Assembly (NCBI RefSeq): GCF_016097555.1
Contig: NC_054706.1
Location: 79,066,353-79,130,352 of the forward strand
Origin: Gigantopelta aegis
Lineage: Eukaryota > Mollusca > Gastropoda > Neomphalida > Peltospiridae
Direction: 5' to 3'
DNA: 64,000 bases
Shown: in pieces, positions 37,371 to 48,551 of the stretch
How the letters are laid out: every line of letters starts with the position of its first letter
Position numbering within the stretch: the stretch's first letter is position 1
The notes under the pieces: generated by a model
What the model saw: the letters and a program-made list of their open reading frames with translations, nothing else
What the model was told of the DNA's origin: nothing
Database searches by the model: none
Translations under genes and position numbers: made by a program

Positions 37371-40300
37371 ATGGCAGCTACCAGCAGTAGAATGTTTCGA
37401 AGTTTTTGCACAAAACTTCTTACACAGCAAACAAGAACATGCTTAATGTCAATGTCTGTTGTACAGACGCGACTTATGTCTAGTGGTGTGTGCATTGTTT
37501 CTATTTATTTTGCATGTCATATGCTTAGGAACTGTAGCAATGCTGTTTCAGCTGGGGGAGGTCCATTTTATCTGGGCATATATTGTATTTTCTATTTGAT
37601 GTACAGTTAATTTATTTTTGTGCTCCAATTTATTTTTGCCAACACGTTGTTTTGGGGACACACACGGTATAATATCCGCCTGGTCCCCCCTTTATTATAT
37701 TAGGGTTAGGCTTAGGGAAGGAGGGACTGGGCAGATATTTTTCCGGGCGATCAATCCAGCAACTTATCTGACTTTGAGCAAACTCTCTGTAAGTTTGGAA
37801 AAATATCCGCCCGGTCCCCCCTTCCCCTAACCCTAACCCTAACCCTAACCCTAACCCCAACCCCAACCCCAACCCCAACCCCAACCCCAACCCCAACCCC
37901 AACCCCAACCCCAACCCCAACCCTAGTCCTAACCCCAGCCATAACCCTAACCCTAACCCTCAACCCTAACTAAAAATAATAATGGAGGGGACCGGGCGGA
38001 TATTATACCGTAAGTTTAACTGAGATACATTACAGTATATCAGTTAGAAAAACTCTACTTGTACCTGTGCTTTTGCAGAATGGGGCCAAGTTACATAAAT
38101 TAATGGGGATGTTCAGCAGTTGTGTAGTACTAGTGTACATATTAATATGTATGGTAAAAGTTAGCCCTCCCCTTATTGATAATGATATTTAGGGGAAGGC
38201 AAGAGGAAACAACCAACACTACATGTTAAAACCTGACGCCCCTATAACCTGCACTACTTTCTTGTGATGATGTATAGCAAAGTGTGTATCTTCATGTAGC
38301 GTTGGTACTGTTGACAACATGTAAGTTTAATGTCATGACTGGACTCGAGAATAATCAAACTTAAGCTCTGTGGCATCAGATTTAGTTGTCGAGGATTGCT
38401 TTAGCATTATGTACACAAAGTTTCCTCTAGCCTTCCCAAACATATCAGTATCGATAAAGGGGAGGGCTGGAGGTGACTCGAGCTAGGTAGAAGTAAGTTT
38501 GTTTTGTTTAACAGCATCACTAGAGCACATTGATAAATTAATCATCAGCTGTTGGATGTAAAATATTTGTTAAATGGATGTTTGTACTAACTTACAGGAG
38601 GATATGAATACCTTATTGTTGATACAAAAGGCGAGAAGAAGAACGTCGGGTATATTCAGCTGAACCGACCAAAGGCCTTGAATGCTCTGTGCGATGCATT
38701 GATGGTGGAAGTGACGAGAGCTCTCGATGAGTTTGAGAAAGATAAAACCATTGGCTGTATTGTGCTCACCGGCACTGAGAAAGCATTCGCAGGTCAGTTT
38801 ATTATCTATACATAATGTTAGTGATGGATATTCTATTAAAAATGGAGCTGTATTTCTGTTAATGCTCAGTGAAGTAATGGCTGAGTCAGGGCTAGTTGAG
38901 GGCAGGTGGTGTAGCAACGTGATATTGGACAAAATGGTTCCCACAAAATAAGTTTTATAAGAGGCAAGCTGTGTTAGGGACAGTCCTGAGTTTACAACCA
39001 TTGTAAAATGTTTCCTACCAATAGAGCCTTTTCAATGACGTAACATACAAATTAAATACATTTTCTTGTTTAAAATATAAGTGTCTGTATTTAAAAGGTT
39101 GCTTGTAGTAGCCCAAACTGGATTTTACCTCCCAATAATTTTGTATGTACCAAAAAATATATATAACAAATTAAAGTAAAAACTGAATGCTAGTGCTACA
39201 GATCTTAGTATACGACCGCAAACACATTCGATATACAGATACTGGTATTCTAAACAAGAAAAGGAGTGGGACATAGCTCAGTGATATAGCACTCTACTGG
39301 TGCGCGATCAATCCATTGGGCTATTTCTCGTTCCAGCCAGTGCTCCACAACTGGTGTAATAAAGGCCATTGTATGTACTACCCTGTCTGTGGGATGGCAC
39401 ATATAAAAGATCCCTTGCTGCTAATCGAAAAGAGTAGCCCAAGAAGTGGCAACAGCAGGTTTCCTCTCTCAATATCTGTGTGGTCCTTAACCATACGTCT
39501 GACACCATATAACTGAAAATAAAACATTTCCTTCATTCTAAACAAGAAAATATATTTAGTATGAAATTGTAGTTGCCAACAAGGCTCTGTTATCGCAAAC
39601 ATCTTACAATGGCTGCAAACTCAGGATAGTCCCGTAAAGATATACTTGTCTAAACAGTTTGTAATGTATATAGCATTAATACCAATAGTGATATAGAAAC
39701 TGTTATCATTTAGTTACTGTTACCGGAAGTGCTATTATAACAATGCCTGGAAGTGTATCCTAGGGATATGGCATGGCCAAGCAGACGACTAGTCTATGTT
39801 CTCAGTATGAATAAAAGCCACTATCATTTATGAAATGAGTTTGTTGAGCCAGAACGTTATTCAGTTGATATTGGCAAATTGTTTTTTTAATTATTACATC
39901 TGTTTCTGGTAATTAGTAAGTATCTGAAATGACAACAATTCTTCAGTTAGCCATTGGGTCCAAAGTCCAATTCAAACTGGTATTGATCTTTATTCTGTCA
40001 CATTATACCAGGAACTGATTAACAGTTGATGATTTAATTTATTTTATTTTTTACAACTAATTGATATTTTCTGTTAAGCCAGTTTTCAGCTATAGTATAG
40101 TATTTTCTTGAAAACGATTAAAATGTGGTTAATTTAAGGAGTATTTTATTAGCAAAGACTAAATTTATATTGAAGCAACTAAAATTAGCAATGTGTTTCT
40201 TTGGCAGTGTACATGGTGAGCACTGTGTATCCACAGAATTTTGTTGATAAAACATTTTTATGTAAAGTGAAAATGAGGGGTTAGAATTCTTATAATAGGG

Positions 40301-43300
40301 GTGGCATGTAGTCCAGTGGTAAAGCGCTCACCTGATATGCAGTCAGTCTGGGATCGATCCCCGTTGGTGGACCCACTGGGCTATTTCTCGTTCCAGCCAG
40401 TGTACCATTACTGGTATATCAAAGGCTGTGGTATGTGCTATCCTGTCTGGAATGGTGCATATAAAAGATCTCTTGCTACTAATGGAAAAATGTAACAGGT
40501 TTTCTAATACTATATATCAAAATGACCAAATATTTGATATCCAATAGCTGATGATTAATAAATCAATGTGCTCTAGTGGTGTCGTTAAACAAAATATACC
40601 TAGATAAACTTATTTCTGTTTCATTTAATGTATTATTTTTACAAATGAAAATTAATGTAAGGTTTCGGTTTACTCAGGTTTTCCTTGTTCTTCCAGCTGG
40701 GGCAGATATTAAAGAGATGCAGAACCAGACTTTCGCTCGGGTTTTTGGGGGAAACTTTCTAAATCACTGGACAAGGCTGGCAGACTGCAGAAAGCCTGTT
40801 ATTGCTGCTGTCAATGGTTTCGCTGTATGTAATACATGTGAACAGTGTCGTGTTCAAACGTAATCCATTAATCAGCTTGCAGAGCCATGATGCCCTTTTA
40901 CAAACGGCCGCAGGGAACAGAAAGTAATCTTTTTGGTGCAATCACTTTACTAATAATCAAAGATGATAGGTTTCCAGATTTTTCGTCTATTCAGTATTTT
41001 TAATTTTTTCCGATGTTTGTCCAAAATTCTCAAAATTCTCCATCCAAAACTTACGACATGTGCAGGCCTCACGATTTGGCCAGTCTTTATACCAGAACAC
41101 CAATGTTGATTTTTATTTTATTGTCCAGGTTTTTTTTCCTTTTCAAAACCAACTTCCATCTCTGAATAGTGGTATTCACATGACCTGTATTGCACTGCAC
41201 TGAAGGTGTCCACTGTTCGTGTCATTTCAGTTGGTGCTGACATTGAAGAAATGAGACACAAATCATTCAGAGATCTTCTTATCACTGATTTCCCTTCTGC
41301 TCTGTCCGTCGTGGCCTATGCCAAGAAACCTGTTATAGCCGCCGTCAATGGATATGCTGTATGTAGCTATACGATGGTCATTGACTGATGTCACATTTAA
41401 TACTTAACATTCTCTCCATTCGTGGAGATTAGTGTATATGTCAATGGATATGCTGTATGTAGCTATACGATGGTCACTGACTGACGCCCACATTTAATAC
41501 TTAGCATTCTCTCCATTCGTGGAGATTAGTGTATATCTGACGTTCAAGGACAAGTTGTCAATTTGTCTCAACTTTTATAATGTTCAAGTACTAAAGCAGG
41601 GCTTGAAGACCTCACAAAGTTTAGAGGTGAGATTAGAAGAATTAGTTATATGCAAGTGTATGGGATATTAAAAGTTTTGCCTGAGGTGGTAGAAACTTCA
41701 TCCCATGGAAAAGATTTCCCAAGGCCCCAGGTCAGCATTTCATAAACCAAACAAACCCCATCTCCCTTCTGCAGGGTTGGAAACAAACGTGGGACACTTG
41801 AGCTGTTCCCTGTGTTGTATGACAGAAACCGATTTTACTTTTCCAGCCGCAGAAATGGCATTAAGCTTTGCTTTTAGGTCTAAATTACCTTATCCCTGTT
41901 TAGCACCATTTCTCGTACACCAAGTCCTATATTAATAAAAAATCTAGTTTCAATCAGTTCTTTTTAATAAATTATTTAATTTTTATTAAAATTATTTTTA
42001 TTACTTAATTTTTAGACCCCAGACCAGATTATGGTAGATGATATATTAAAACATTTAAGTTTACAGAATTCTTTATTACAGTTATGTTGTTAAAATGAAT
42101 TGATTTATTTATGACCTAATTAAGGATATGCTGGAATTTTTGTGTCGCCACAATGAAGGAATTAATTTATGTTTAATGAATGCAGTGGTCATTTGTCCTG
42201 AAGTTTTGCCTCTTTTTTTTTTCTTCTTGTTTTTTTGAAGATATTGGCATGCAAGTTTATTAATGGATTACGTTTGCTCTGTAGACTCGAGGTAGACGGA
42301 GACCTAGTGTTTTAAGTTTTAACTAATACCCAGTATTTTATTCCAGTGGGAGATGACATTAAAGAAATGCATCCACGATGTTTTCATGACGTTTTTCAAA
42401 CTAATTTCCCGTGTGGTTTGGATAGTATATCACACTGTAGAAAACCGGCAATTGCTGCTGTAAATGGATATTGTGTGCGTTCTTATTTCTTTCAAAAATA
42501 TTCCATTAGAAATGTAAAAACTTGAAGTGTGCACTTCTTAAAAAGAAATCACCAGCATGTACCAGGTGTTTGTATTGCTAGGCTTCTACAAAGGTAGTCA
42601 CACAAAAATTATATTATTGAATTTGTGTTTGGTATGTTAAAAATTGATGCAAATTGAAATTAAAAATAACTATTTGATTATTTGGTAATCATCAATCATG
42701 GCACACAGTATTATACTTATTGCTCAAAGCTTTTTAACATTTTGTTTTTGTTGTGATTTTTCATAAATATACCAGATTATTTCTACACAATCACTGTGAA
42801 CACTGAATATTTAAAATAGTGGTTTATAGGGGTGATTGTTTGTTGGACCATAAGTTAAACAATAATTATGAATGAAAAATTGTGCATTTTCGTTTCAGTT
42901 AGGTGGAGGGTGTGAACTCGCTATGATGTGTGATATTATATATGCTGGAGAAAAGGCCAAATTCGGACAACCAGAAATACAGCTGGGAACCATTCCAGGT
43001 TAGATTCACTTGTTACTAGTCCCTTTCCAGTCCAATCAGAGGAGACTATAGGTTTTGTGTCTGTTGATCTGTCAGTCTGTCAGTCATTTCCAAATATGGT
43101 TTTCTGGACTTTGTTTTCGTAGTGCCTCAAAATAATGAGCTGAAAATTTATGTATATTTTTATCGTGTAGAGTTGCAAATCAAGTTTTTTTTAAACTTTC
43201 ATGGGGATTTGAATATTTGTAACAGAGTTATGACCCTTGAATGTAGGAGATTAGTTTGCCCAGTAGGAGACGTATTGTTTCAGCAATATATGGAGAATGC

Positions 43301-46300
43301 TTATTTTTGCACATACAGTTCTGCCTGTGTGATATCATTTTACTTTTCATTAGTCTGATTTAATGGAGAATGTTCTTATTCCACAACTGGGTTACATTGG
43401 GATTGAAAGAAAAAACATTACTGAGGTAATTTAGAACAGCACATGAAACAAATTCTAGGTTTTTGTCCCCATTCATTATAGGAATAAAGGCCACCCTCGT
43501 ATGTTTGAACCCGTGTAAATTAACACTAAGTTTAGTTAATCTACAAACCTGTAACACATTTGGATAAAGTTACAAGTGAATGAAACATGAATCTGTGACT
43601 TTGAAATGGTGAAATGCCCTCTAAAAATAGACTAAAACTCTACTCCATAGCTGATAATTCTCCGACACACGTGCGTTTTTAAAAATATGACAAATGCATT
43701 TTCTGATATTAAAAACACCAGGATGACTTAAAACATTTCAAATGTACGGAAATTGATAATCTAACCCATAAAATGTAAGTACAAAATATAACCACAAAAA
43801 AGCCCCTTTGAACAGAGACAAAGTTAAGATTGTTTGTATCACAGTGTCGTGCAATATGTCACAGAAGTAGGCCATTAGTTAACTGAATATTAAATCGGTA
43901 ATCAGAGTTTACATTGTCAGCCTTGAAGACATTTATTTTCACTATTTCATAAAGTGTATTGTGGTTACGTATTTGTTTGATTATTAATTTGTCAGTGTAC
44001 TAAGGTTAGTTGATACGAAAAAAAGAGAGAAAAAAGTTTTATTTAACGACACACTCAACACATTTTATTTAGGGTTATATGGCGTCAGACATATGGTTAA
44101 GGACCACACAGATTTTGAGAGGAAACCTGCTGTCGCCACTACATGGGCTACTCTTTCCGAATAGCAGCAAGGGATCTTTTATTTGCGCTTCCCACAGGCA
44201 GGATAGCACAAACCATGGCCTTTGTTGAACCAGTTATGGATCACTGGTCAGTACAAGTGGTTTACACCTACCCATTGAGCCTTGCGTAGCACTCACTCAG
44301 GGTTTGGAGTCGGTATCTGGATTAAAAATCCCATGCCTCGACTGGGATCCGAACCCATTACCTACCAGCCTAACCACGACGCCACCGAGGCCGGTCAGTT
44401 GATACGAAGAACAATTGTTTTAACAACTTGGACTTTTTCTAGTTAATTATTTTCAGATACTAATAATGAGTTTTTTCAAATGCTTTTTAAAATACTTTGT
44501 AGTACATGTACCTGTGATAAATGTGAACTGTATGATATATTTTGTTGTATTTGTCAGGTGCTGGGGGAACTCAACGACTCATTCGATCCATTGGAAAGTC
44601 AAAAGCAATGGAGATGGTGTTAACTGGAAACATGATAACAGCCCAGGAGGCTGAAAAAGCAGGTTTGTATTTATAATAAAAAAACATACATACATACATA
44701 CACGTGCGCGCACACACACACACACACATGTATATACTCCATCACAGATGAAGATATAAAATTGGTTATATTCCATCCAAGTGTTTGGTTTCATTTCATG
44801 TTAATTTGCTCATTTGTATTTACATTTTACATTACAATGTATTATGCACTCCAAATATTTTCTTTCCATACTAATCAGATCTCTCACCATAAGCATACGA
44901 GACGGGGGCGGAGGGGGCAACTGCCCCCTTGTGCTGGAGCAAAACCTCAAATTCGGACAAAAATACAGATATTCGGGCAAAATATGCTAAGTGCAGTAAG
45001 TAAGAGGTTAGGAATAGGGATAAATGTAGTGAGAGGTTAGGAATTGGGATAAATGCAGTGAAAGGTTAGGAATAGGGATAAATGCAGTGAAAGGTTAGGA
45101 ATAGGGATAAATGTAGTAAGTGAGAGGTTAGGGATAAATGCAGTGAGAGGTTAGGATTAGGCATAAATGCAGTGAGAGGTTAGGAATAGGGATAAATGCA
45201 GTGAGGTTAGGAATAGGGATAAATGCAATGAGAGGTTAGGAATAGGGATAAATGGAGTAAGTGAGAGGTTAGAAATAGGGATAAATGCAGTGAGAGGTTA
45301 GGGATAAATGCAGTGAGAGGTTAGAAATAGGGATAAATGCAGTGAGTGATAGGTTAAGAATAGGGATAAATGCAGTAAGTGATAGGTTAGGAATAGGGAT
45401 GCATGCAGTGAGAGGTTAGGATTAGGGATAAATGTAGTGAGAGGTTAGGAATAGGGATAAATGTAGTGAGAGGTTAGGAATAGGGATAAATGCAGTAAGT
45501 GATAGGTTAGGAATAGGGATGCATGCAGTGAGAGGTTAGGATTAGGGATGCATGCAGTGAGAGGTTAGGAATAGGAATAAATGCAGTAAGTGATAGGTTA
45601 GGAATAGGGATGCATGCAGTGAGAGGTTAGGATTAGGGATAAATGTAGTGAGAGGTTAGGAATAGGGATAAATGCAGTAAGTGATAGGTTAGGAATAGGG
45701 ATAAATGCAGTGAGAGGTTAGGAATAGGAATAACTGAAGTGAGAGGTTAGGAATAAATGAAGTGAGAGGTTAGGAATAGGGATAAATGCAGTAAGTGATA
45801 GGTTAGGAATAGGGATAAATGCAGTGAGAGATTAGGAATAGGGATAAATGCAGTAAGTGATAGGTTAGGAATAGGAATAAATGCAGTAAGTGATAGGTTA
45901 GGAATAGGGATAAATGCAGTGAGAGATTAGGAATAGGGATACATGCAGTAAGTGAGAGGTCAGGTTAAGTATTAATGAAAAGAAACGGTGATCAAAGCCT
46001 TCTATTAATTGATGATTTGCAGGTCTGGTGAGCAAAGTGTTTGAGCCTGCCAGTCTGGTGGACGAGGCGGTGAAGACGGCAGAGAAGATCGCCAGTTACT
46101 CTAAGCTAGTCGTGTCCATGTGTAAAGAAGCTGTCAATGCAGGTAAACAGTCAGACAATTTAGGTCCCGATTAATCTTGTATTAACTGGTGGAGGGGTGG
46201 GATATAGCTCAGTTGGCAAAGTGCTCACCCGAGGTGCTTGGTTGTACGGTTGAACCTTCTCGGTGGATCCATTCTCGGATATATCTTTTTACCCCAACTA

Positions 46301-47109
46301 GTTCTCCACGACTGGTATATCAAAGATCATGGTATGTGCTGTCTATTGGAAGGTGTTTATAAAAGATCCCTTGTTACTAATGGGAAAATGTAGCAGGTTT
46401 GCTCAGAAGACAAGAGTTAAAAGTTACCAAAAGTTTGATATGCAATAGCCGATGATTAGAAAATAAACACAAAGTTTTTCACTGATTTAATGCTTTATTT
46501 AAAAGTTTTTTGTTGTTTTTCCTTCTTTTCAGCAAATGAGATGACTTTGAGAGAAGGACTGCACTTTGAGAAAAGAATATTTCATAGTTCGTTTGCAACT
46601 GTAAGTTAGAGTTGTTTTTACATAACCACATTAAGATTCCTTGGGTTGGTTCTTTTGTGAGGCAAGGTGTCTTTCTGAAGTTTGTAAAGTGAAGATTAAT
46701 CAGTAATCTGCTTTTAACTACCATATGCACATCCATCTTAAAGTGTATCAAATACCTGCATTGTAACTTGAAAGAGATTTAATGTTCTTATTACTAGCCA
46801 CAGTGGTGTAGTGGTTACACCATCAGACATAACTAAAGCTGGTAGGTACTGGGTTCGCAGCCCATTCAGAATGACTTTAACAGATGAGTGGACGGGTGCA
46901 ATGACATTATTCTTCTCTCACTAACATTCTGTCCTGGACACACAGTTCAGATATCTCAGGTATGTGCACAGGACAGCGTGCTTGAACCTTAATTGAATAA
47001 ATGCTGTTATTTAAAATTAATTGTTATCCTATTTTATTTTCAGGAGGATCGTAAAGAGGGCATGTCCGCATTTATAGAAAAACGTCCGCCAAATTTTAAA
47101 GATGAATAA
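37371..47109 (+). CDS. ECHS1: enoyl-CoA hydratase, short chain, mitochondrial, with three alternative exon 3 copies
   Basis: Exons: 37371-37485, 38598-38792, one of three exon 3 copies (40697-40824 in the canonical form), 42899-42998, 44558-44662, 46023-46142, 46533-46600, 47044-47109. The canonical form is 897 nt, 298 residues (human 290). Residues 1-38 are rich in Arg, Ser and Thr and lack acids, as expected of a mitochondrial presequence. The crotonase fold shows [19 protein letters not shown] with the oxyanion-hole alanine (Ala106), GGGCE with Glu152 and QPE with Glu172. These equal rat Ala98, Glu144 and Glu164 with a constant offset of eight. The enzyme hydrates short-chain 2-enoyl-CoA in beta-oxidation and methacrylyl-CoA in valine breakdown. 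Intron 1 holds an element with telomere-like repeats; intron 5 holds a 29-bp array. Confidence 0.97.
37664..38011. mobile_element. inverted-repeat element with telomere-like core in ECHS1 intron 1
   Basis: The left end ACGGTATAATATCCGCCTGG and right end CCGGGCGGATATTATACCGT form an inverted repeat of over 30 bp with few mismatches. A second, inner inverted pair (TTAGGGTTAGG..GATATTTTTCC, 37701-37744, and GGAAAAATATCCGCCCGG, from 37798) lies inside. No ORF is seen. It looks like a foldback or MITE-type element that carries CCCTAA repeats. Confidence 0.7.
37823..37965. repeat. telomere-like array: CCCTAA then CCCCAA units
   Basis: About four CCCTAA units (the animal telomere repeat) are followed by about a dozen CCCCAA variants, then CCCTAA-type units again. 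It lies inside the inverted-repeat element, far from any gene end. Confidence 0.92.
38491..38577 (-). mobile_element. SINE family A tail fragment
   Basis: Only the 3' part (AAGTTTGTTTTGTTTAACAG to the TTGGATGT region) is present, ending just before the ECHS1 exon 2 acceptor. Confidence 0.8.
39266..39530 (+). mobile_element. SINE family B in ECHS1 intron 2
   Basis: The tRNA-like head (GTGGGACATAGCTCAGTGAT), body and short family B tail (AAATAAAACATTTCC) are recognised. The tail lacks the TGTGTTGAGTGCGTCG part. Confidence 0.85.
40298..40598 (+). mobile_element. SINE family A, full length, in ECHS1 intron 2
   Basis: This copy gives the family structure: box A in GTAGTCCAGTGGTAAAGCGC, box B in GGGATCGATCCCC, body with CATATAAAAGATCTCTTGCT, and tail CTAGTGGTGTCGTTAAACAA. 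It ends about 100 bp before exon 3a. Confidence 0.9.
40697..40824 (+). CDS. ECHS1: ECHS1 exon 3a (canonical)
   Basis: 128 nt, acceptor TTCCAG, donor GTATGT. Codes for 43 residues starting AGADIKEM and ending [11 protein letters not shown]. This is the copy closest to vertebrate ECHS1 ([15 protein letters not shown] versus FLNHW), so it probably makes the standard enzyme. Confidence 0.92.
41231..41358 (+). CDS. ECHS1: ECHS1 exon 3b (alternative)
   Basis: 128 nt, acceptor ATTTCAG, donor GTATGT, same phases as 3a. Codes for 43 residues starting VGADIEEM and ending [11 protein letters not shown]. It is 19/43 identical to 3a. The lysine of GADIKEM is glutamate. The middle ([17 protein letters not shown]) differs almost fully from 3a. 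Its 3' end and donor are duplicated 96 bp downstream. Confidence 0.88.
41344..41536 (+). repeat. 96-bp tandem duplication over the exon 3b donor
   Basis: The sequence from GTCAATGGATATGCTG (41344) is repeated at 41440 with few changes. The copy includes the last 15 nt of exon 3b and its GTATGT donor. Confidence 0.9.
42347..42474 (+). CDS. ECHS1: ECHS1 exon 3c (alternative)
   Basis: 128 nt, acceptor TTCCAG, donor GTGCGT (weaker than in 3a and 3b), same phases. Codes for 43 residues starting VGDDIKEM and ending [11 protein letters not shown]. It is 21/43 identical to both 3a and 3b. The oxyanion-hole alanine is aspartate, and the residue just before GGG becomes Cys-Leu rather than Ala-Leu across the exon 4 junction. 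The frame is fully open. Confidence 0.85.
43485..43795 (-). mobile_element. diverged copy of the GGGACATACCCTAG MITE family in ECHS1 intron 4
   Basis: It matches the complement of 19045-19415 over most of its length (for example ATTAACACTAAGTTTAGTTA and AAAACACCAGGATGAC). The left terminus is diverged and the right end is lost. Confidence 0.75.
44025..44396 (-). mobile_element. SINE family D in ECHS1 intron 4
   Basis: Nearly complete, from the tail (GTTTTATTTAACGACACACT) to the head (CCACCGAGGCCGGT). The flanks share GTTGATACGA (about 44009-44018 and 44398-44407), a likely target duplication. Confidence 0.88.
44900..45965. repeat. about 32 units of a 29-bp minisatellite in ECHS1 intron 5
   Basis: The core unit is GTTAGGAATAGGGATAAATG followed by CAGTGAGAG, with longer variants that add TAAGTGA and shorter ones that lack GAATAGG. 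It begins near 44990. Confidence 0.9.
46190..46468 (+). mobile_element. SINE family A, diverged, in ECHS1 intron 6
   Basis: A head with ATATAGCTCAGTTGGCAAAG, a body with TATAAAAGATCCCTTGTTAC and part of the tail (CAATAGCCGATGATTAG) can be seen. Confidence 0.8.
46794..47005 (+). mobile_element. SINE family C in ECHS1 intron 7
   Basis: The head (CAGTGGTGTAGTGGTTACAC, GGGTTCGCAGCCC), body and tail (GCTTGAACCTTAATTGAATA) are present. It ends about 35 bp before the acceptor of the last exon. Confidence 0.85.
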
Positions 47110-47528
47110 CACATGACATTCTCATATAACAACAAACCTCGACATTGATGTAAAGATGTACTGGAGTGATTGTTATGTGTGTTATAGTGACAGATTATTT
47201 CTCAAGTAACAAGAAACCTTGACATTGATGTAAAGATGTTTTAGAGTGATTGTGATGTGTGTAATAGCGATAGATTATTTCTCAAGAATTCTCACAGACC
47301 TTGTGTTGCTGCTTCTGGTGGCAAAGTTGCTAGCAACTTGTGGCAGTTGTCAATTTAAGATGAGTTTTCACGGTATAAATGTTTATATAGTCTAAAAAAC
47401 ATTGTGTAAGTCTTGCTTCTTCTTTGTTTTTTTGCTATCTGGATCTATACATTTGGTTTTGAATTTATCTTAGATTCTTTCGGACTATTAAAGCTACTTA
47501 GCCAAGCATCGTATTTAAAGACATGCGT

Positions 47529-47534
47529 AATAAA
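47529..47534 (+). promoter_or_regulatory. candidate poly(A) signal of ECHS1
   Basis: AATAAA 420 nt after the stop codon, giving a 3' UTR of ordinary length. No transcript evidence. Confidence 0.45.
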
Positions 47535-48545
47535 TCACTTGCGTGTATGATGGTGTCCATTTTTTTTAGCATTTTGGTCCATGTACCATTTCTGTGGTCA
47601 ATTTTTGTTCTTGCAAACTAAGTGCTATCTCAGTCTACAACTTCAATATATGAACCAAGGAAGATCAATGATGTCCTGCTTATATTTATTACAAAATGTG
47701 ACGAGCAATACATTCTACTGCAAATTGTGTTATCCTTGAACTGTTGGAAGTTATACGACAAACAAGAAATGGCTGCTATGAATGCTGAATGTGCTTAGAA
47801 CATTGTATTTAGTGACAGCATTATTTTAAGATGATTGAGTGTGTTATAAAAATAGATGAAATGTTAGCTTTTCAAGTGACTGCTAAATATTTATACAAGA
47901 GTGCATCAGTTAATGCCAGAGTATCAAATAAATGTATATACGTGTCTATCTTTGTGGAGAGGGTTTTGTGTGGTTGCTTTGTAACCAGTGTTACAACCAG
48001 CAGAGATCAGGGTGGGGTGAAACAGATGAGGTTACATTTCTAAATCCACAATCATTAACAAATAGTCTTTTCAATATTTAATTTTCTTTATTATGACCAG
48101 TGACAAAAATGCAAGTGATCTGATGATGATGTGTCCATCACATGTAAGCCACTTCATGATCAAGAGAGTTTGTTCCAAGGGTTTGATTGAATATTGTTTA
48201 GTAGTAAATGCTCATTCTACACTATTTTAAATTGGCTTTTGTGTCATTTTGCAAGACTGGTAATTAAGAGAGGGGTCATGAAATCAGAATAGCAGGGCAT
48301 TTTTGTTATGATTTAATGCTCAAAACAATATTACATTTATTCATAAAGGTAAATGCAGCAAGTTATAACAGTTGTTTTTTCTAAATATAGAATGCCACAT
48401 TCGTGTGTTATTGAGGAAAACTGTTGAAAGATTAATGTTGAAATGTCTACACAAAATCACCTGAATGTTCAATTGTCTCTGTTCTTTCAGTGTCTTATTG
48501 TGAAAATACCTGTGCAGGTTTAGATTCGTCTAGCCACTGTAACCA
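47535..48545. other. gene-free flank
   Basis: AT-rich sequence after ECHS1 without a supported gene or recognised repeat. A further AATAAA lies near 47928. Confidence 0.45.
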
Positions 48546-48551
48546 ATCTTG

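Noticed and set aside
37823-37965. A chromosome end
   Set aside because: The repeats are within an intron of an intact gene, only about 140 bp long, and bounded by inverted repeats.
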